In this document: positions 9,560 to 21,157 of the stretch, one piece after another
How positions within the stretch are numbered: the first letter of the stretch is position 1
How the letters are laid out: the number at the start of each line of letters is the position of its first letter
Assembly: GCF_958298935.1 (NCBI RefSeq)
Contig: NC_084938.1
Span: 29,059,501 to 29,123,500, forward strand
Source: Phragmites australis
Lineage: Eukaryota > Streptophyta > Magnoliopsida > Poales > Poaceae
DNA length: 64,000 nt
Direction of reading: 5' to 3'
Notes under the pieces: model-generated
What the model saw: the letters and a program-made list of their open reading frames with translations, nothing else
What the model was told of the DNA's origin: nothing
Databases searched by the model: none
Made by a program: the position numbers and the translations under genes

Positions 9560-12500
9560 TGTCACGTCCTGAAATCCGTAATTGTGTGTTTTAATCCTAA
9601 AACATGCAATTTCAGCTTCATGTTCCAGTTTGGGTCACTGGAGCACCTCACTTTGAATCAATGAGGTGGGAGAAGGAAAAACTAAGAGAAATAAAGGAGC
9701 TAGAAGCAAGTCTGAACTTTCCTCTAGGTAAATGGGGCCCACTTGGGTGGAAAATATCTCTCTATAGGTGGGCAACAACACTCTCTCTCCCCCTCAAAAC
9801 TTGCCCATACGTACTACTCACCCACTCCACCAGGTAAGGCTTTTTGAGGAAGCAAGTTGGAGTTGGCTGTCTCTCACTCTCTCTCTTAGACTCCCTTTTT
9901 TTCCCCTTTGGATCCCTACCTCTGGGAGCAAGATCAATGTACGTATGTGGTACTCACGTGACCACCAGCTCAAGGATTACTCATCCATCCAATTCGTTTT
10001 CAGTTTCCCCGAAGGAATTCGAGCTGGTTCTGAACTTGTTTGGTGTTCTTTGGAAGAAGCAAGGAAGCAGCAGTTTTTCCTCTCTTCTCCAAGCCACTTT
10101 CCGTAGTTTCCTCCTTCAACTGGCGGTCACCAACCTCAGCAAAGGACCTTGGGTGAGTCTGCTAGGCTCCCATGGCAAGTATGCTCATTTTTGGTTGGAT
10201 AGATCTTGAATCTGGAACTAGGGTGGCAAAGTTCTTAAAGTTCTTCAGTCTGGGAACAAATGAGGATTTATGTGGATTTGAGTTAGGAATTATGTTGCTA
10301 GGCGGTTGAGCAAAGTCTAGACCCTGTACACCCTTTTAGGCATTTTTACTTTTGATTTAGAGAGACTCCCAGGTTAGTTTAGCCCAGTTTTTTCCTTCGT
10401 AATGGCTGCTGTTCCGGAGCTACACGAGCACTCTCGGGTACTGTCGGGTACTGTTCACCCCGAGCACTCTCGGGTACTGTTCACCCCGAGCACCCGAGCA
10501 CGGTTCATCCCGAGTACTCCCGGGTACTGTTCATCCCGAGTACCCGAATCACCCCGGTACCCCCGAGCACTGTAGCAGTGGTCGCAGGGCAGTTATCAGG
10601 CTTTTCTGGAAGCTGGTAGCTTGTAAAATTCATAGTTAATTCGTACGAACTCCAAACTTCATGAGACCAGTTGCGTTGGCTTCGTAGGAACATGAACTAC
10701 ATGTTAAAAATGTTGAAACTCATTAAATACGTTCTGAGAATTTATTTATTGATTAAATGTATTTCAGCTTAGTTAAAGCACAAATAGTCAATGCCATGTT
10801 CGAAAGTTGTGAGACCACTGGGAAAACTCTTGTTTTGCACAGTGCGATCTGGGAAAAATATTGTCATGTATTGTGGAGCATATTTTTCTTATATGGTCGC
10901 ATTTCATACATGCTCATTACATTGCATGCGTTGCTCTCTATAGTGAACGCCGATCCGTCGATCCTGGAGGCCGTGGGCGATCGTGAGGCGCCCCACCTTT
11001 CTGATCCAGGGCAGCAAGGCAAGCATCTATCATATTGCACCGTGTCTACTTGAAAATCTAATATGTTATCTACGCTTATGTATACATTGCATGTGTCGGG
11101 TACCGAGTTGGGTAGAACCTATGCCTATGCATTCTCCCATTTCGGTCACTTGTCATGTGTTATTCCTTGGAGCCTAGTGGTGTCGTCGAGGTCTAATTAT
11201 AGTTCGCTATGCTTAGTGGTACTTAGGCTTTCCGGTAGAAGTCGACGACGGTGTCCACCGTTGTCGCGAGCCTAGGGCTTATTACTTGTTCACACTTATG
11301 GTTGTTTTGATGATTAGTCGGTTTGGTGAGTGGTAAGTTGAGACAAGGTGTGGGCGGTGTTAGGGGTGTCATCTGCTCACGAGGAGTCCTCAGGCAGTTC
11401 GGGGAGGGAACCCGGACACCGTAGACCGCTTGCACCGGTTAAGCACCGACCGTCGGTGTAGTCGGCTTTAGCACATACCTTACTCACCACATGCTGATAT
11501 AATGGTAGGCGAGCTGATTACCTTCGCAGACGTGGTCATGTGGGCCTCGTCATAGACGGTGTGAGTCCGGTTTGAGTCCGGGCTTTTAGCGGTATTAGTT
11601 TGCTCGGGGAGTAGTTCTAATACCGCCGTGCCGAGCTATGGTTGATCCACATGGTTGGGCCTGGTTGGGAAAGGTTGTCACGGGTACCCCCTTGTGTGCA
11701 TCTTAGCGGGTGGCACAAGCCGTATGGTCCCTGTGTCGTGTGGGTCCAGGAGTATCCCCCTGCAGGGTTTATAATCAGTTCGAACTGCCGCGCTCTCCGT
11801 CATGAGCATCGCTATCGCTTATCTCCACCGAGCGACCATGTTTTGGTCGTAGAGTTTCGATGTGGGTTGTGGCATGGTTGGATTGGGGTGGTTTGGTCGG
11901 TATGTGGTTGGTGGTTTGGTGGGAATGGTTTGATTTTATACACTTGTTGTTCATATATCTGTTCTGATCAGTTGGTTGGCAGGGTTTGAGTCGGTGGTTG
12001 GTTAAGTCAGTTGCTTACACCTAGAGTCTAGGTTGCTTACCGCTTAATGAACTTAAACATGTCTTAATCCTTGCTACAGCTTTAAATGCATGATCCTTGG
12101 AGTCGAGAATATATATACTCATACTGTGTAAGACTTGCTAGTACCTTCGTACTAAGGGGTGCTGCCCTTAAGTTGCTTTCAGGTTCGCAGGTTGGCGAGG
12201 AAGAGGCAGTGTTCGGCTACTTTGTGCCTGCCGATCAGGGTGGCGGGCAGGAGTAACACCTTCTACTCTGAACTCCGGCGCTTTTGGTATGGAGCCTAAG
12301 GGCATACGGCTCCATACTCTTTTGTTGTATAGGTTTATCTTCCGCTGCATAGTTGTTGTTGTTCCTCTTTTGTTGTAAATTGTGGAAGCAGCTGCATGTT
12401 TAAGTATTGTAATACAGCTTAATTACTTGCTCTCTATTAAACTGTGTTGTGATATTTGAGTTGGAAGGCATGTGTTCCGATCCTGGGCACAAAACACGTG

Positions 12501-12603
12501 CCGGGACTACCGGAATGGTATTCTGGTTAATCGTCGAGGTTGTGATTATGAATAATGATCCTCCTGATGATTAATTAGAATACTATTTGGACGGTTCCTC
12601 ACA
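9560..12603 (+). mobile_element. Solo LTR (Tekay/Del-like chromovirus) inside element A
   Basis: The sequence runs from TGTCACGTCC to TTCCTCACA and is flanked by TTGAA at 9555-9559 and 12604-12608. It interrupts the element A polyprotein exactly, with no gag or pol between the ends. The length (3044 bp), TGTCAC start and CTGGGCACAAAACACGTGCC-like tail resemble long Tekay-type LTRs. Short frames inside are not genes. A single LTR left by recombination is the simplest reading. Confidence 0.85.
10425..10575 (+). repeat. Tandem repeats in solo LTR
   Basis: About four imperfect units of CTCGGGTACTGTTCA followed by CCCCGAGCAC/CCCGAGTACCC. The same CCCCGAGCAC half-site is abundant in the LTRs of elements A and C, which belong to another lineage. 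Confidence 0.75.
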
Positions 12604-13789
12604 TTGAAGGTCGTCCAGGGGGCCTGGGACCCTCTTCATCCAAACCCCGACTCGCTGCCGACGCCTCCGTTCCTACGAAGTAGGTCGTGGTGGGCGAAGG
12701 CGCCTCCCAGGTCGTCCGAATCGGCGGTGACTTGGGTGGCAAATAGGAAAGCGCGCTCGTCGCCTTCCTCCGGGCTAACGCCGACGTGTTTGCATGGTAG
12801 CCATCCGATATGCCCGGGATCCCTAGGGAGGTGATCGAGCACCACCTGGCTGTGCGCTCGGACGCACGCCCGGTGAAGCAGAAGGTCCGGCGGCAGGTGC
12901 CCGAGCGCCAGGAGTTCATCCGGGAGCAAGTCAGCAAGCTCCTTGACACCGGATTCATCCTAGAGGTTCTCCACCCCGAGTGGCTGGCAAACCCAGTTAT
13001 CGTCCCGAAGGCCAACGGCAAGCTCCGCATGTGCGTGGACTACACCGATCTAAACAAGGCTTGCCCCAAATATCCTTTTTCTTTGCCCCGCATAGATCAA
13101 ATTGTAGATGCAACCGCGGGATGTGATCTTTTGTGTTTTTAGATGCAAACTCTGGCTATCACCAGATTCGCATGGCCATAGAGGATGAAGAAAAAACTGC
13201 TTTTACCACTCCGGTGGGGACTTATTGCTATGTATCGATGCCTTTTGGTTTGCGCAACGCTGGGTCTTTTTTCCAGCACGCTATCCGCATCACCCTTGAT
13301 TCGCAGGTTGGCCACAACGTCGAGGCCTACATCGACAATCTCGTGGTCAAATCCCGAGACCGCGCCACCCTGCTCAAAGATCTTGCCGAGACTTTCAACA
13401 GTCTCCGTACTACCCGCCTGAAGCTCAACCCCGAGAAGTGCGTCTTCGGGGTGCCTGCGGGCAAGCTCCTCGGTTTCTTGGTCTCCAGCCGAGGGATCGA
13501 GGCCAATCCAAAGAAGATCCGGGCTGTCAAGCAGATGCGACCCCCGGCTCGACTCAAGGAGGTTCAGCATCTCGCCGGCTGCATGACGGCCCTCGGGCGC
13601 TTCATCTCCAAACTCGGGGAGCGAGGACTCCCCCTTTTCAAGCTTCTGAAGAAGACCGGTCGTTTCGACCGGATCCCGGAGGCCGAGCAGGCCTTCCGCG
13701 ATCTGAAGAAGTATCTTACCTCGCCACTCGTACTGGTGGCCCCCTCCGAAGGCAAGCCACTACTGCTCTACGTATCGGCCACTCCTTAG
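12604..13789 (+). pseudogene. Element A reverse transcriptase region, degraded
   Basis: Continues the polyprotein after the solo LTR. A TAG at 12744-12746 separates the protease side from the RT side; element C has a TAG at the same place. RT blocks seen: NPVIVPKANGKLRMCVDYTD (about 12990-13045), [26 protein letters not shown], and the catalytic box, which reads YIDN (about 13328-13340) rather than YVDD as in element C. A one-base deletion near 13138 shifts the frame relative to C, and TAG replaces Gln near 12798 and at 13787-13789. The enzyme would copy RNA to DNA in intact relatives; this copy has lost a catalytic Asp. Confidence 0.9.
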
Positions 13790-14830
13790 GTCGTGAGCAT
13801 GGTAATGGTGGTGGAGCGCGATGAGTGCATGGGGTCAGGTGCTGGGTCCCAGCTCCCGGCCACCCCCGAGCACTCCCCTGAGCTCTTGGCTCCCCCCGAG
13901 CAGGGGGTCGAGCCCGAGCACTTGGCTCCCCCTGAGCAGGGGGTCGAGCCCGAGCACTTGGCTCCTCCCGACCAGGGAGTCGAGCCCGAGCACCTGGCCA
14001 GCCCTGACCGCGTCGCCAAGCTCGGGGGATGTAGCAGGCCCTCGGGTGAAGCCGCAGCCCGGGCCTGGGCCCGGGCCCGCCGGGTACAGCGACCGGTGTA
14101 CTTCGTCAGTGAAGTCCTCCGGGAGGCCAAGACAAGATACCCCTATGCTCAGAAGCTGCTCTACGCCGTGCTCATCGCTTCCCAGAAGCTGCGCCACTAC
14201 TTCCAAGCGCACAAGGTCTCGGTGGTTACCACATACCCACTGGGGCCCATCCTCTGGAACCGAGAAGGCACCGGGCGCGTTGTCAAGTGGGCGGTGGAGC
14301 TGGCGGAATTCGACCTGCACTTTGTCAGCCCCCAGGCGATCAAAAGCCAGGCGCTCTCTGACTTCATGGCAGAATGGACGCCCGTCCCTGAGGTCGTTCC
14401 AGAAGAAATCTCCACATATCCCGGGCACGATGCACCCGGGTACTGGATTATGCACTTCAACGGTTCCCTCACGCTGAAAGGCGCGGGGGCCGGAGTGGTT
14501 CTCACCTCCCCAACGGGTGAAGAACTCCGGTACGTCGTGCAGCTGCAGTTCCGCGCATCCAACAACATGGCAGAATATGAGGGCCTCATCGCCGGCCTCC
14601 GAGCCGCGGTGGGCCTCGGGATTCGTCGCCTCCTGGTCAAGGGAGACTCTCAGCTGGTGGTCAATGAGGTATCAAGAGAGTACCAGTGCACGGATCCTCA
14701 AATGGCAGCGTACGTGGTGGCAGTCAGGAAGCTGGAGAAGCGCTTTGACGGCCTGGAGCTGCAATACATCCCTCGCCGCGACAACGCTTTGGCCGATGAC
14801 CTCTCCCGCCTAGCCTCCTCCCGTGCGTGC
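13790..14830 (+). pseudogene. Element A RNase H and archaeal-type RNase H
   Basis: After the stop at 13789 the frame stays open to 15438. An Ala/Pro/Glu-rich tandem repeat (13860-14010) precedes [18 protein letters not shown] (first RNase H, about 14090-14300). A second RNase [21 protein letters not shown] through [13 protein letters not shown] to KGDSQLVV and [14 protein letters not shown] (about 14440-14815), is the archaeal-type domain that marks the Tat lineage. Its first catalytic Asp (F-D-G-S in relatives) is Asn here. Confidence 0.85.
13860..14010 (+). repeat. 36-bp in-frame tandem repeat in pol
   Basis: Three to four copies of a 36-bp unit encode a 12-residue repeat ([12 protein letters not shown] with variants). 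The unit contains GAGCCCGAGCAC, the same half-site that fills the LTR arrays. It sits between RT and the first RNase H, where related elements have only a short linker. Confidence 0.8.
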
Positions 14831-16249
14831 GTCCCTACCGGAGTCCTTGAAGAAAGACTCACACGGCCTTCCGTCCTGCCTGCCGAACAGGACGAAGGGG
14901 AAACCTTGAGCTCAATTCAGGGGACCCCGGTGGCGCCCTCAGTGGGAAGCCCCGACAGGGTGCCACCGTCCGGTGAGTGCACTGCGCTTGCTGTCAGTTC
15001 TCAAGATGCCTCGTGGATAGACGAGATCCGAGGGTACTTGAAGGAAAAGTTCCTCCCCGGGGATGAGGCTTCTGCTGAAAGAGTTGCTCGGCAGTCCAAA
15101 CGCTATGCCATAGTAGATGGGGATCTCTACTGGCGTAGCGCAGGCGGCATCCTCCTGAAATGCATCACCTGGGCAGAAGGCGGTGAGCTTCTCGCTGAGG
15201 TCCATGAGGGCGAGTGCGGTGGCCATGCATCGTTCCGCACATTGGTCGGGAAGGCCTTCCGGCAAGGTTTCTACTGGCCTACAGCCCTCCAGGATGCTTC
15301 CGAGCTGGTTCGACGCTGCAGGGCGTGCCAGTTCCACGCAAAGCAAATTCACGAGCCAGCTCAGGCTCTTCAAACCATCCCCCTGTCATGGCCCTTCGTG
15401 GTCTGGGGGCTGGACATTCTGGCTCCATTCCCCTGAGCAATCGGAGGCTATGAGTACCTCTACGTCGCCATCGACAAATTCACCAAGTGGCCGGAGGCGG
15501 TTCCAGTCGTCAAGGTGACCAAGAACACAGCGCTCCAGTTTATCCGTGGTATCACCAGTCGCTTTGGTGTCCCGAACCGGATCATCACCGACAATGGCAC
15601 TTAGTTCACAAGTGCCCTGTTCGGGGACTACTGCGAAGACCTCGGCATCAAGCTCTGCTTCGCCTCCGTCGCTCATCCTCGGAGCAATGGGCAGGTCGAG
15701 CGCGCCAACATGGAGATACTGAAGGGGCACAAAACCCAGACCTACAACGTGCTCGCAAAGCACGGGAAAGGGTGGATCGACGAGCTGCCTGCCGTGCTAT
15801 GGGCCAATCGGACCACGCCAAGTCACGCTACCGGGGAGACTCCTTTCTTCCTTGTGTACGGCGCTGAGGCGGTCCTCCCCTCTGAGCTCACTCTAGGCTC
15901 CCCTCGGGTGCATGCCTACTCTGAAGGCGAACAGGAGCAGCAAAGGCGCGACGACGTCGACTATTTGGAAGAGCACCGACGGCGTGCCGCCATCCGAGCA
16001 GCCCGCTACCAGCAAAGCCTGCGGCGCAACCATCAGCATCATGTCCAGGCCCAGTCTCTCAAGGTGGGGGATCTAGTTCTCTGACGCGTCCAATCGCACG
16101 AAGGAAGGAATAAACTGTCCCCTATGTGGGAAGGCCCCTTTACTGTGATCGGTGTCCCGAGAGAAGGCTCCTTTCGGTTGGCTGCAGAGGATGGGCAGCC
16201 GCTCCCCAACCTGTGGAACATCGAGCACCTGCGCAAGTTCTTCCCGTAG
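14831..16249 (+). pseudogene. Element A integrase, degraded
   Basis: The zinc-binding N-terminus has H-E-G-E-C-G-G-H and [10 protein letters not shown] (about 15200-15345). The catalytic core shows WGLDIL, IITDNGT and NGQVERAN, giving the D, D, E triad. The C-terminal part includes KVGDLVL and NLWNIEHLRKFFP, ending at the TAG 16247-16249. In-frame stops: TGA 15436-15438, TAG near 15602, TGA near 16082. All three fit C-to-T changes of CGA or CAG codons. Integrase inserts the cDNA in intact relatives; this copy is dead. Confidence 0.88.
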
Positions 16250-17929
16250 ATGGCCATGTTTGCAGGCTCAGGTCAACCAGGCCGGGGGCTCCCCCCCCCC
16301 CCCGCCCAAGTTGACCGGGGGCTACCACTAACTGGGTAAGTCACCCAACCTTATAAAAAAAATTGTCAATACAATACATATATCAATGTGCCGTTCTTAT
16401 GTCAAAATTTCATTTTTCTGGATTCCTTATGTTTAATCTGTCTGGTGAGATGCTCGATTGTGCGAGAAAAGTTCGCTCTCTTATTTTCCCCGTTGATAAA
16501 AGAACCCCGATCGGTATGCGCGCGGGCAGTTGCGCTGACTTACGTCTGTTGTGGTAGGCTGTGGTGTTCGGTGTCGTGATAGTCTCCCGGGCACTACTGA
16601 GCCCCTGGGGTTCTCGGGTAATCCTATCGCTCGAGCCGCTCGAGTAGTCCGGAGCCTAGGCCTCAGGGGCGGGCTGTCGGTGCTCGGTCTGGTCTGTCAT
16701 ACCCAGACGCCACCGAACCAAAGGACCTCTGGGTTATGCCTCTGCCTGTTTAGTCCGCCGGTCTGGGTATTCGAGAGGTCTCGTGTCGAAAACGAGAGCA
16801 GTCTATAATGAGTACCGCACTAACAGAGCGCACCAAGCAAAGAATTTCTCTATTTTTCTCAAGTCACAGATCGATAATCAAAAGCAAAAGCAGCTCGACC
16901 ACGAGGGCCTCAGTGCCCAGGTCACTGCTCGGCCCTAAGGGTCCTCGGGTGGTCCTACTGCTCGGGCATGAGTGGTCGAGATCGCCAGATCCTTGCGCCC
17001 CCCACTACTCGGGCGCCCCAGCCATGGGAACCAAGTTCCTGGGCACCCCGAGCTCAGAGCGCATGCCTCTCCTGGATCGGTTGGCCGAAAAGCTGACAGC
17101 TGTCCGGTGAGTGGTGAAATTCATACGAATTTACATTCAGTAATATATTGTTCCCGAGTTGTCCTCGGGGGCCCTCGTACTCTAATCTGTTCGGCGAGAT
17201 GGTCTCCTCGCGCATAAAACCCTGCAACGTGTCCGCTTTTCCCGGAGCGACAGAACGGTCAGTAGAAAAATGTACCGTACGTACGGCAATGTCTGACCGA
17301 AGTCTTTCATGGTGGTCGTGGTGTTCGGTCCGCTTAAAGGGCCCCGAGCACTACCGAGTCCCTGGGGTTCTCGGGTAATCCTATCGCTCGAGCCGTTCGA
17401 GTAGTCCGGAGTCTAGGCCCCAGGGGCGGGCTGTCGGTGCTCGGTCTGGTCTGTCCTAAGCCCGGGCACCACCAAACCATGGGGACTCTTGGTCGCATTC
17501 CCGCCCGCACGTGTCTCCAGTCTACTTGCTAAGTGGTCGCAGAGTGGGAAAGTGTTCACTGGTCATGGCGTGCTCCGTGCTGGATCGATCTATCTCCCGA
17601 GCAAGGAAGTTCGTACCTTTGTCTTTTGACTTAGCCGTTGCGGACTTGCGAGGGCTCGGGGGCTGAATGCGCCGAGAAGGCCTCACTGCTCGGGCGACGA
17701 GTGGTCGGGGTGACTTCGTTCTTGGGGAGGGAAAGGTCGGGCCCGCTCTGACTGAGTACTCCTCGGGGCATCAAGTGAAAAGAACAGAAACTTCATCAAG
17801 CACTTAGAAGAACACTGGAGTTGCGATCCCAAAGAAAGGCTTCCATTATATTCATAGAAAAGGACAGCTATTCTGAGGGATCACTCCCATATTTACATCA
17901 TGATAAAGAAAAAGAAAAACTACAAAAGC
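16250..17929. other. Element A noncoding spacer with 150-170-bp direct repeat
   Basis: No gene. It starts with a short AT-rich piece after a poly-C run at about 16291-16305. A segment at about 16552-16735 (GTGGTGTTCGGT ... GGGCGGGCTGTCGGTGCTCGG) is repeated at about 17317-17480. Much of the spacer has the CTCGGG/CCCGAG motif. Such a long spacer between integrase and the antisense gene is common in Tat elements. Confidence 0.7.
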
Positions 17930-20625
17930 CTACTCTAAGTCGGAGCCCTCGCCGCTGCTCCCTGGGTACGGAGTCGGTGGCGCCTCTCGCGCGAAGCAGG
18001 CCGCCACCTCGGCGGCGGTGCCCCGGACTGCCTCCCGGGCGGCCTCTTCCTCGGCTTTGACCACCCCTTCCCGAGCTGGTTCCAGCGGGAAGTTTGGGTC
18101 CCGGCTTCGGTAGCAGGCCAAGACATGCTCGGCCACTGCCTGGGCCAAGCCACGCCCTACCCGGGTGGCTAGTTCTTGGACAGCCTGGGGGAGCGCCTCG
18201 AGGCGCTGGCTGATTCTCTGAAAGCCAAGGGCAACCTGGCCGAGGCCTGTCCCCTTCGCCTCCACATGGACTCGCCCGAGCCCAGCCACCCTCACGGACC
18301 TCTGCGTTTGCCGAAGGATGTCTTCCATCATCTGCTTCACGCTGGCCTGTTCGGTCTTGGCGGTCTCGAGCTCCTCCGTCACGCTCCGCAGCTGCCCTTC
18401 GAGGCCCTGTCCCCCGGCTGCGCCGGATGCCTGGGCTTCAGCTTGCTTCACCCGCTCCGCAAGGGCGGAGAGGGCCTGCTCGCGGGTGGTCAGCTCAGAC
18501 TCCCACTTGGTGGCCCGCTCCTCCCGAGCGGCTGAGGCCAGCGCCGCCTCGGCAGCCTCCGTCTCCCGGAGAATCAGCAGTTCCTCCCGGGCCTCCAGAT
18601 CCGCCGTCGTGATGCCGACGTCGGTCTCTCGGATCGCGACGTCCTCCTCCCGGCGCTGGAGTTCAGCGCGGATCTGGTCAGCCTCGCCTTTCCGACGGGC
18701 CAAGTCAGCCAGGGAGGCCTCCGTCGTCCTCTCACGGGCCAGGACCGCCTCCTCCCGCGCCTGTGCCTGCCTCTCCCTGGCGAGTGCCTCGGCAGCCTAT
18801 TGCTGCGACGCCTCGGCCAGGCGGGCGGCTTCTTCCCATTCCCGCACGGTCTCCATGCGAATGCCCTCTAGGGCCCTCCGCTCCTCCTCTAGAGTGCGCC
18901 GCTCGCTCTCATTGGCGGCGCGTGTCGCGGCGACGCGGGCCTCAAAAAGGCGCCAGCCCGCGACAAGCCGCTCCCTCTCCGTGGCAAGGGCAGCGCGGTT
19001 CGCCTCAAGCTGCGTCATCTCTCCCGCCACGTCCGCCTCCGGCAGTCTTTGGCCTCCGGCAGCGCCCGTAGGCGGCCTGCAAAAGAAGAACGAGGTTAGT
19101 CTCCAAACTTAGCCCGGGAAAGGCATGCTCAGGGAAAAAGGGGGGAAACTTACGCAGATGTGGGTCTTCGGTATTGCCACCTCGATGCCGGGATCCTATA
19201 CCTCGGGCCCGATGGCGTTGGCTCGGAGTCCTCCCTCCTCCTCTTCCGCGGGGGGCTCTGCAGGGCCGCCGTGCGGTCTCCGGGCTCCAGACCAGGCCCC
19301 AGCAGATCAAAGTCTGGGTCCAGAACCGCAGATGCCGCCCCCGCCGATGGCCCCATGCTGGACGACTGACCACCCCGGCCTCCCTCCTCGCCAGGCGACG
19401 GCGACGACGGGGACGCCGGTGTAGGAAAGAAAGTCCGGGGGCGCTTCCCTCTGTCCCCCGGCGCTATCGCCGCCCCGCTGTCGGCGGCGCCTCCTTCTCC
19501 GGCCTGGCTGCTGCTGCCCGCAGCAGCCCCACCGCTGGCCTGCGGCTCGCCGCCTCCGGTGCCCGGGCCACCAGTCTGCGCCGGATCGCTTGCGGCCTCC
19601 TCGTCATCCGCCTCGTCCACCCCGGGAATCTGGATAGTCCCGGGGTTTCGGTGCCCTGGCCTGTCGACCACCCCCTGGGCGTCGAACTCCGACAGCTTCG
19701 CCTGCAGCGCCGCCCAGTCAGGGTCAGCGCTGAGCGCTAGCTCCTTCCACGGTTGCTCCGCCCGGCTCAGGTCGTCCACCCCAATCACCACCCGAAGCAG
19801 GCCCCTCAGCGCCGGCCTGCCCAGGTCCCATTCCGCGCTGATCTGGTTCCGGGTGATGTCCTGGGGGCCGGTGTAAAACCAGCAGGGCCGGGCCCATTCC
19901 CGCAGAGGTGCCAGGCGGCGGCGCAGGTAGTCCGCCACCACCATCACTGAAGTAAGCCCGACCTGGCGCAGGAAGTCGATGCGCTCCAGGACCGGAGCCA
20001 TCCGCGCGTCCGCCTGTGGCGGCACCTCCCAGGTCACCTTCTGGGGTTCCGCCGCCATCTCCGGCAGGGTCAGACGGTCGTGGGGGCTGACGTTGACGTA
20101 GAACCAGTCGCGTCGCCAGTCCTCCCACTTGCTCCGCAGCACCTGGGGAATGTACTGCTCCCCCAGGCCATCCCGCAGCCAGAAGTTGTAGCAACCGACA
20201 ACGTCCGTGGTGGAGAGGCCCCTCTTCTTCCCGGTCGACCGCAGCACAAAGAAGTGCCGGAAGAGCGTTACCGACGGCGGCACCCCCACGAACATCTCGC
20301 AGAGGTGGGCGAAGACCGCCAGGATGACGACGGAGTTGGGGCTGAGATGCACCAACTGGATCCCAAACGTATCCAGGATCTGAAGAAAGAACGTCGAGAA
20401 TGGCGGCACCAGCCCGGTCACCACGAAAGAAGTGAAAAGGACGATGCGCCCCGGACGGTCCGTCACCGGCGAGAAGCTCGCCAGCGCCACCACCGAGGCC
20501 CCCCGCTGGCCCTCGGGCACCATCAGCTTCTGCACCCTGTCCGCCGCCTCCTCGTTCACAAGGCGGGACTCCGGCAGCACGCCGTCAGGAGTCCTGTATC
20601 GGCGGCTCCCTCCTGCTCTCAACAT
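17930..20625 (-). pseudogene. Element A antisense gene (putative gypsy-type transposon protein), two exons, one stop
   Basis: Minus strand. Exon 1 is 20625-19154, intron 19153-19077 (GTAAGT ... TTTTGCAG, 77 bp), exon 2 19076-17930. The joint keeps the frame. The N-terminal part (PPFSTFFLQILDTFG, HLSPNSVVILAVFAHLCEMF, FRHFFVLRS) matches the antisense protein known from Tat elements (Pfam 'putative gypsy type transposon'). The middle is Gly/Ser/Pro-rich with a basic KRRR patch, and exon 2 is a long Glu/Arg/Ala coiled coil. A TAG at about 18797-18799 breaks exon 2. The function of this family is not known; a structural or nuclear role would be a guess. It has its own TATA box. Confidence 0.85.
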
Positions 20626-20770
20626 CTCGTCAGGGTGGGGGATGATTTGGACGGCGGGGGAAGAAGGGTGCTCTGATCGCCTAAGGAAAGTCTAGGGCTC
20701 AGGAGCGCAAGGAAGACAAGAGCTCTATCGCAAGATGGCATAAAGAGGGGGGTGGTTCACTCCCCTCCTC

Positions 20771-20780
20771 CTTTTATACC
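20771..20780 (-). promoter_or_regulatory. TATA box of the antisense gene
   Basis: The minus strand reads GGTATAAAAG about 150 bp upstream of the antisense start codon at 20625. This places a promoter inside element A but outside the LTR, facing inward against gag-pol. Confidence 0.65.
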
Positions 20781-21157
20781 CCAGGGGAATTCAAGCGTCG
20801 CCTGCCACGGCGCGCTCAGCGGGGCGGTTTCCTCGGCCAGTGTAACCGCAAGGCGAATCTCCCTCGGGCCGTGCGGGTGTCAGCCGTTGCCAGGCGTATT
20901 TTCCTCGATTTGCGCGGTTGCCACGCACGCCGCTTGCCTCGTTATCATGCGTTGCCCATCCCGTTATCACACGCCTCGGAAGACGGACGGACGCGCATCC
21001 GTTCGGCCCCCCGTTGGGCCGTACCAGGAGCCCGGACCGGAAGGGTCGCCATCTGAAAGCTCGCCGCATGGCGTCAGTACTGGCTTCGGCCTCATTAACG
21101 ACGAAGGGCCCATCCGCAGTCTCTGGGCCATCGCCTGCCAATGGGCCCGGGGGCTGC
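20781..21157. other. Element A region upstream of the 3' LTR, with polypurine tract
   Basis: No gene. It ends with ATGGGCCCGGGGGCTGC immediately before the 3' LTR, the likely polypurine-type tract. Element C has the same GGCCCATCCGCAGTCTCTGG ... GGGCTG block before its 3' LTR, so the end of the internal region is shared. Confidence 0.6.

Noticed and set aside
10425..10575. CRISPR-like array
   Set aside because: Units are adjacent imperfect repeats without unique spacers, inside an LTR of a plant genome.
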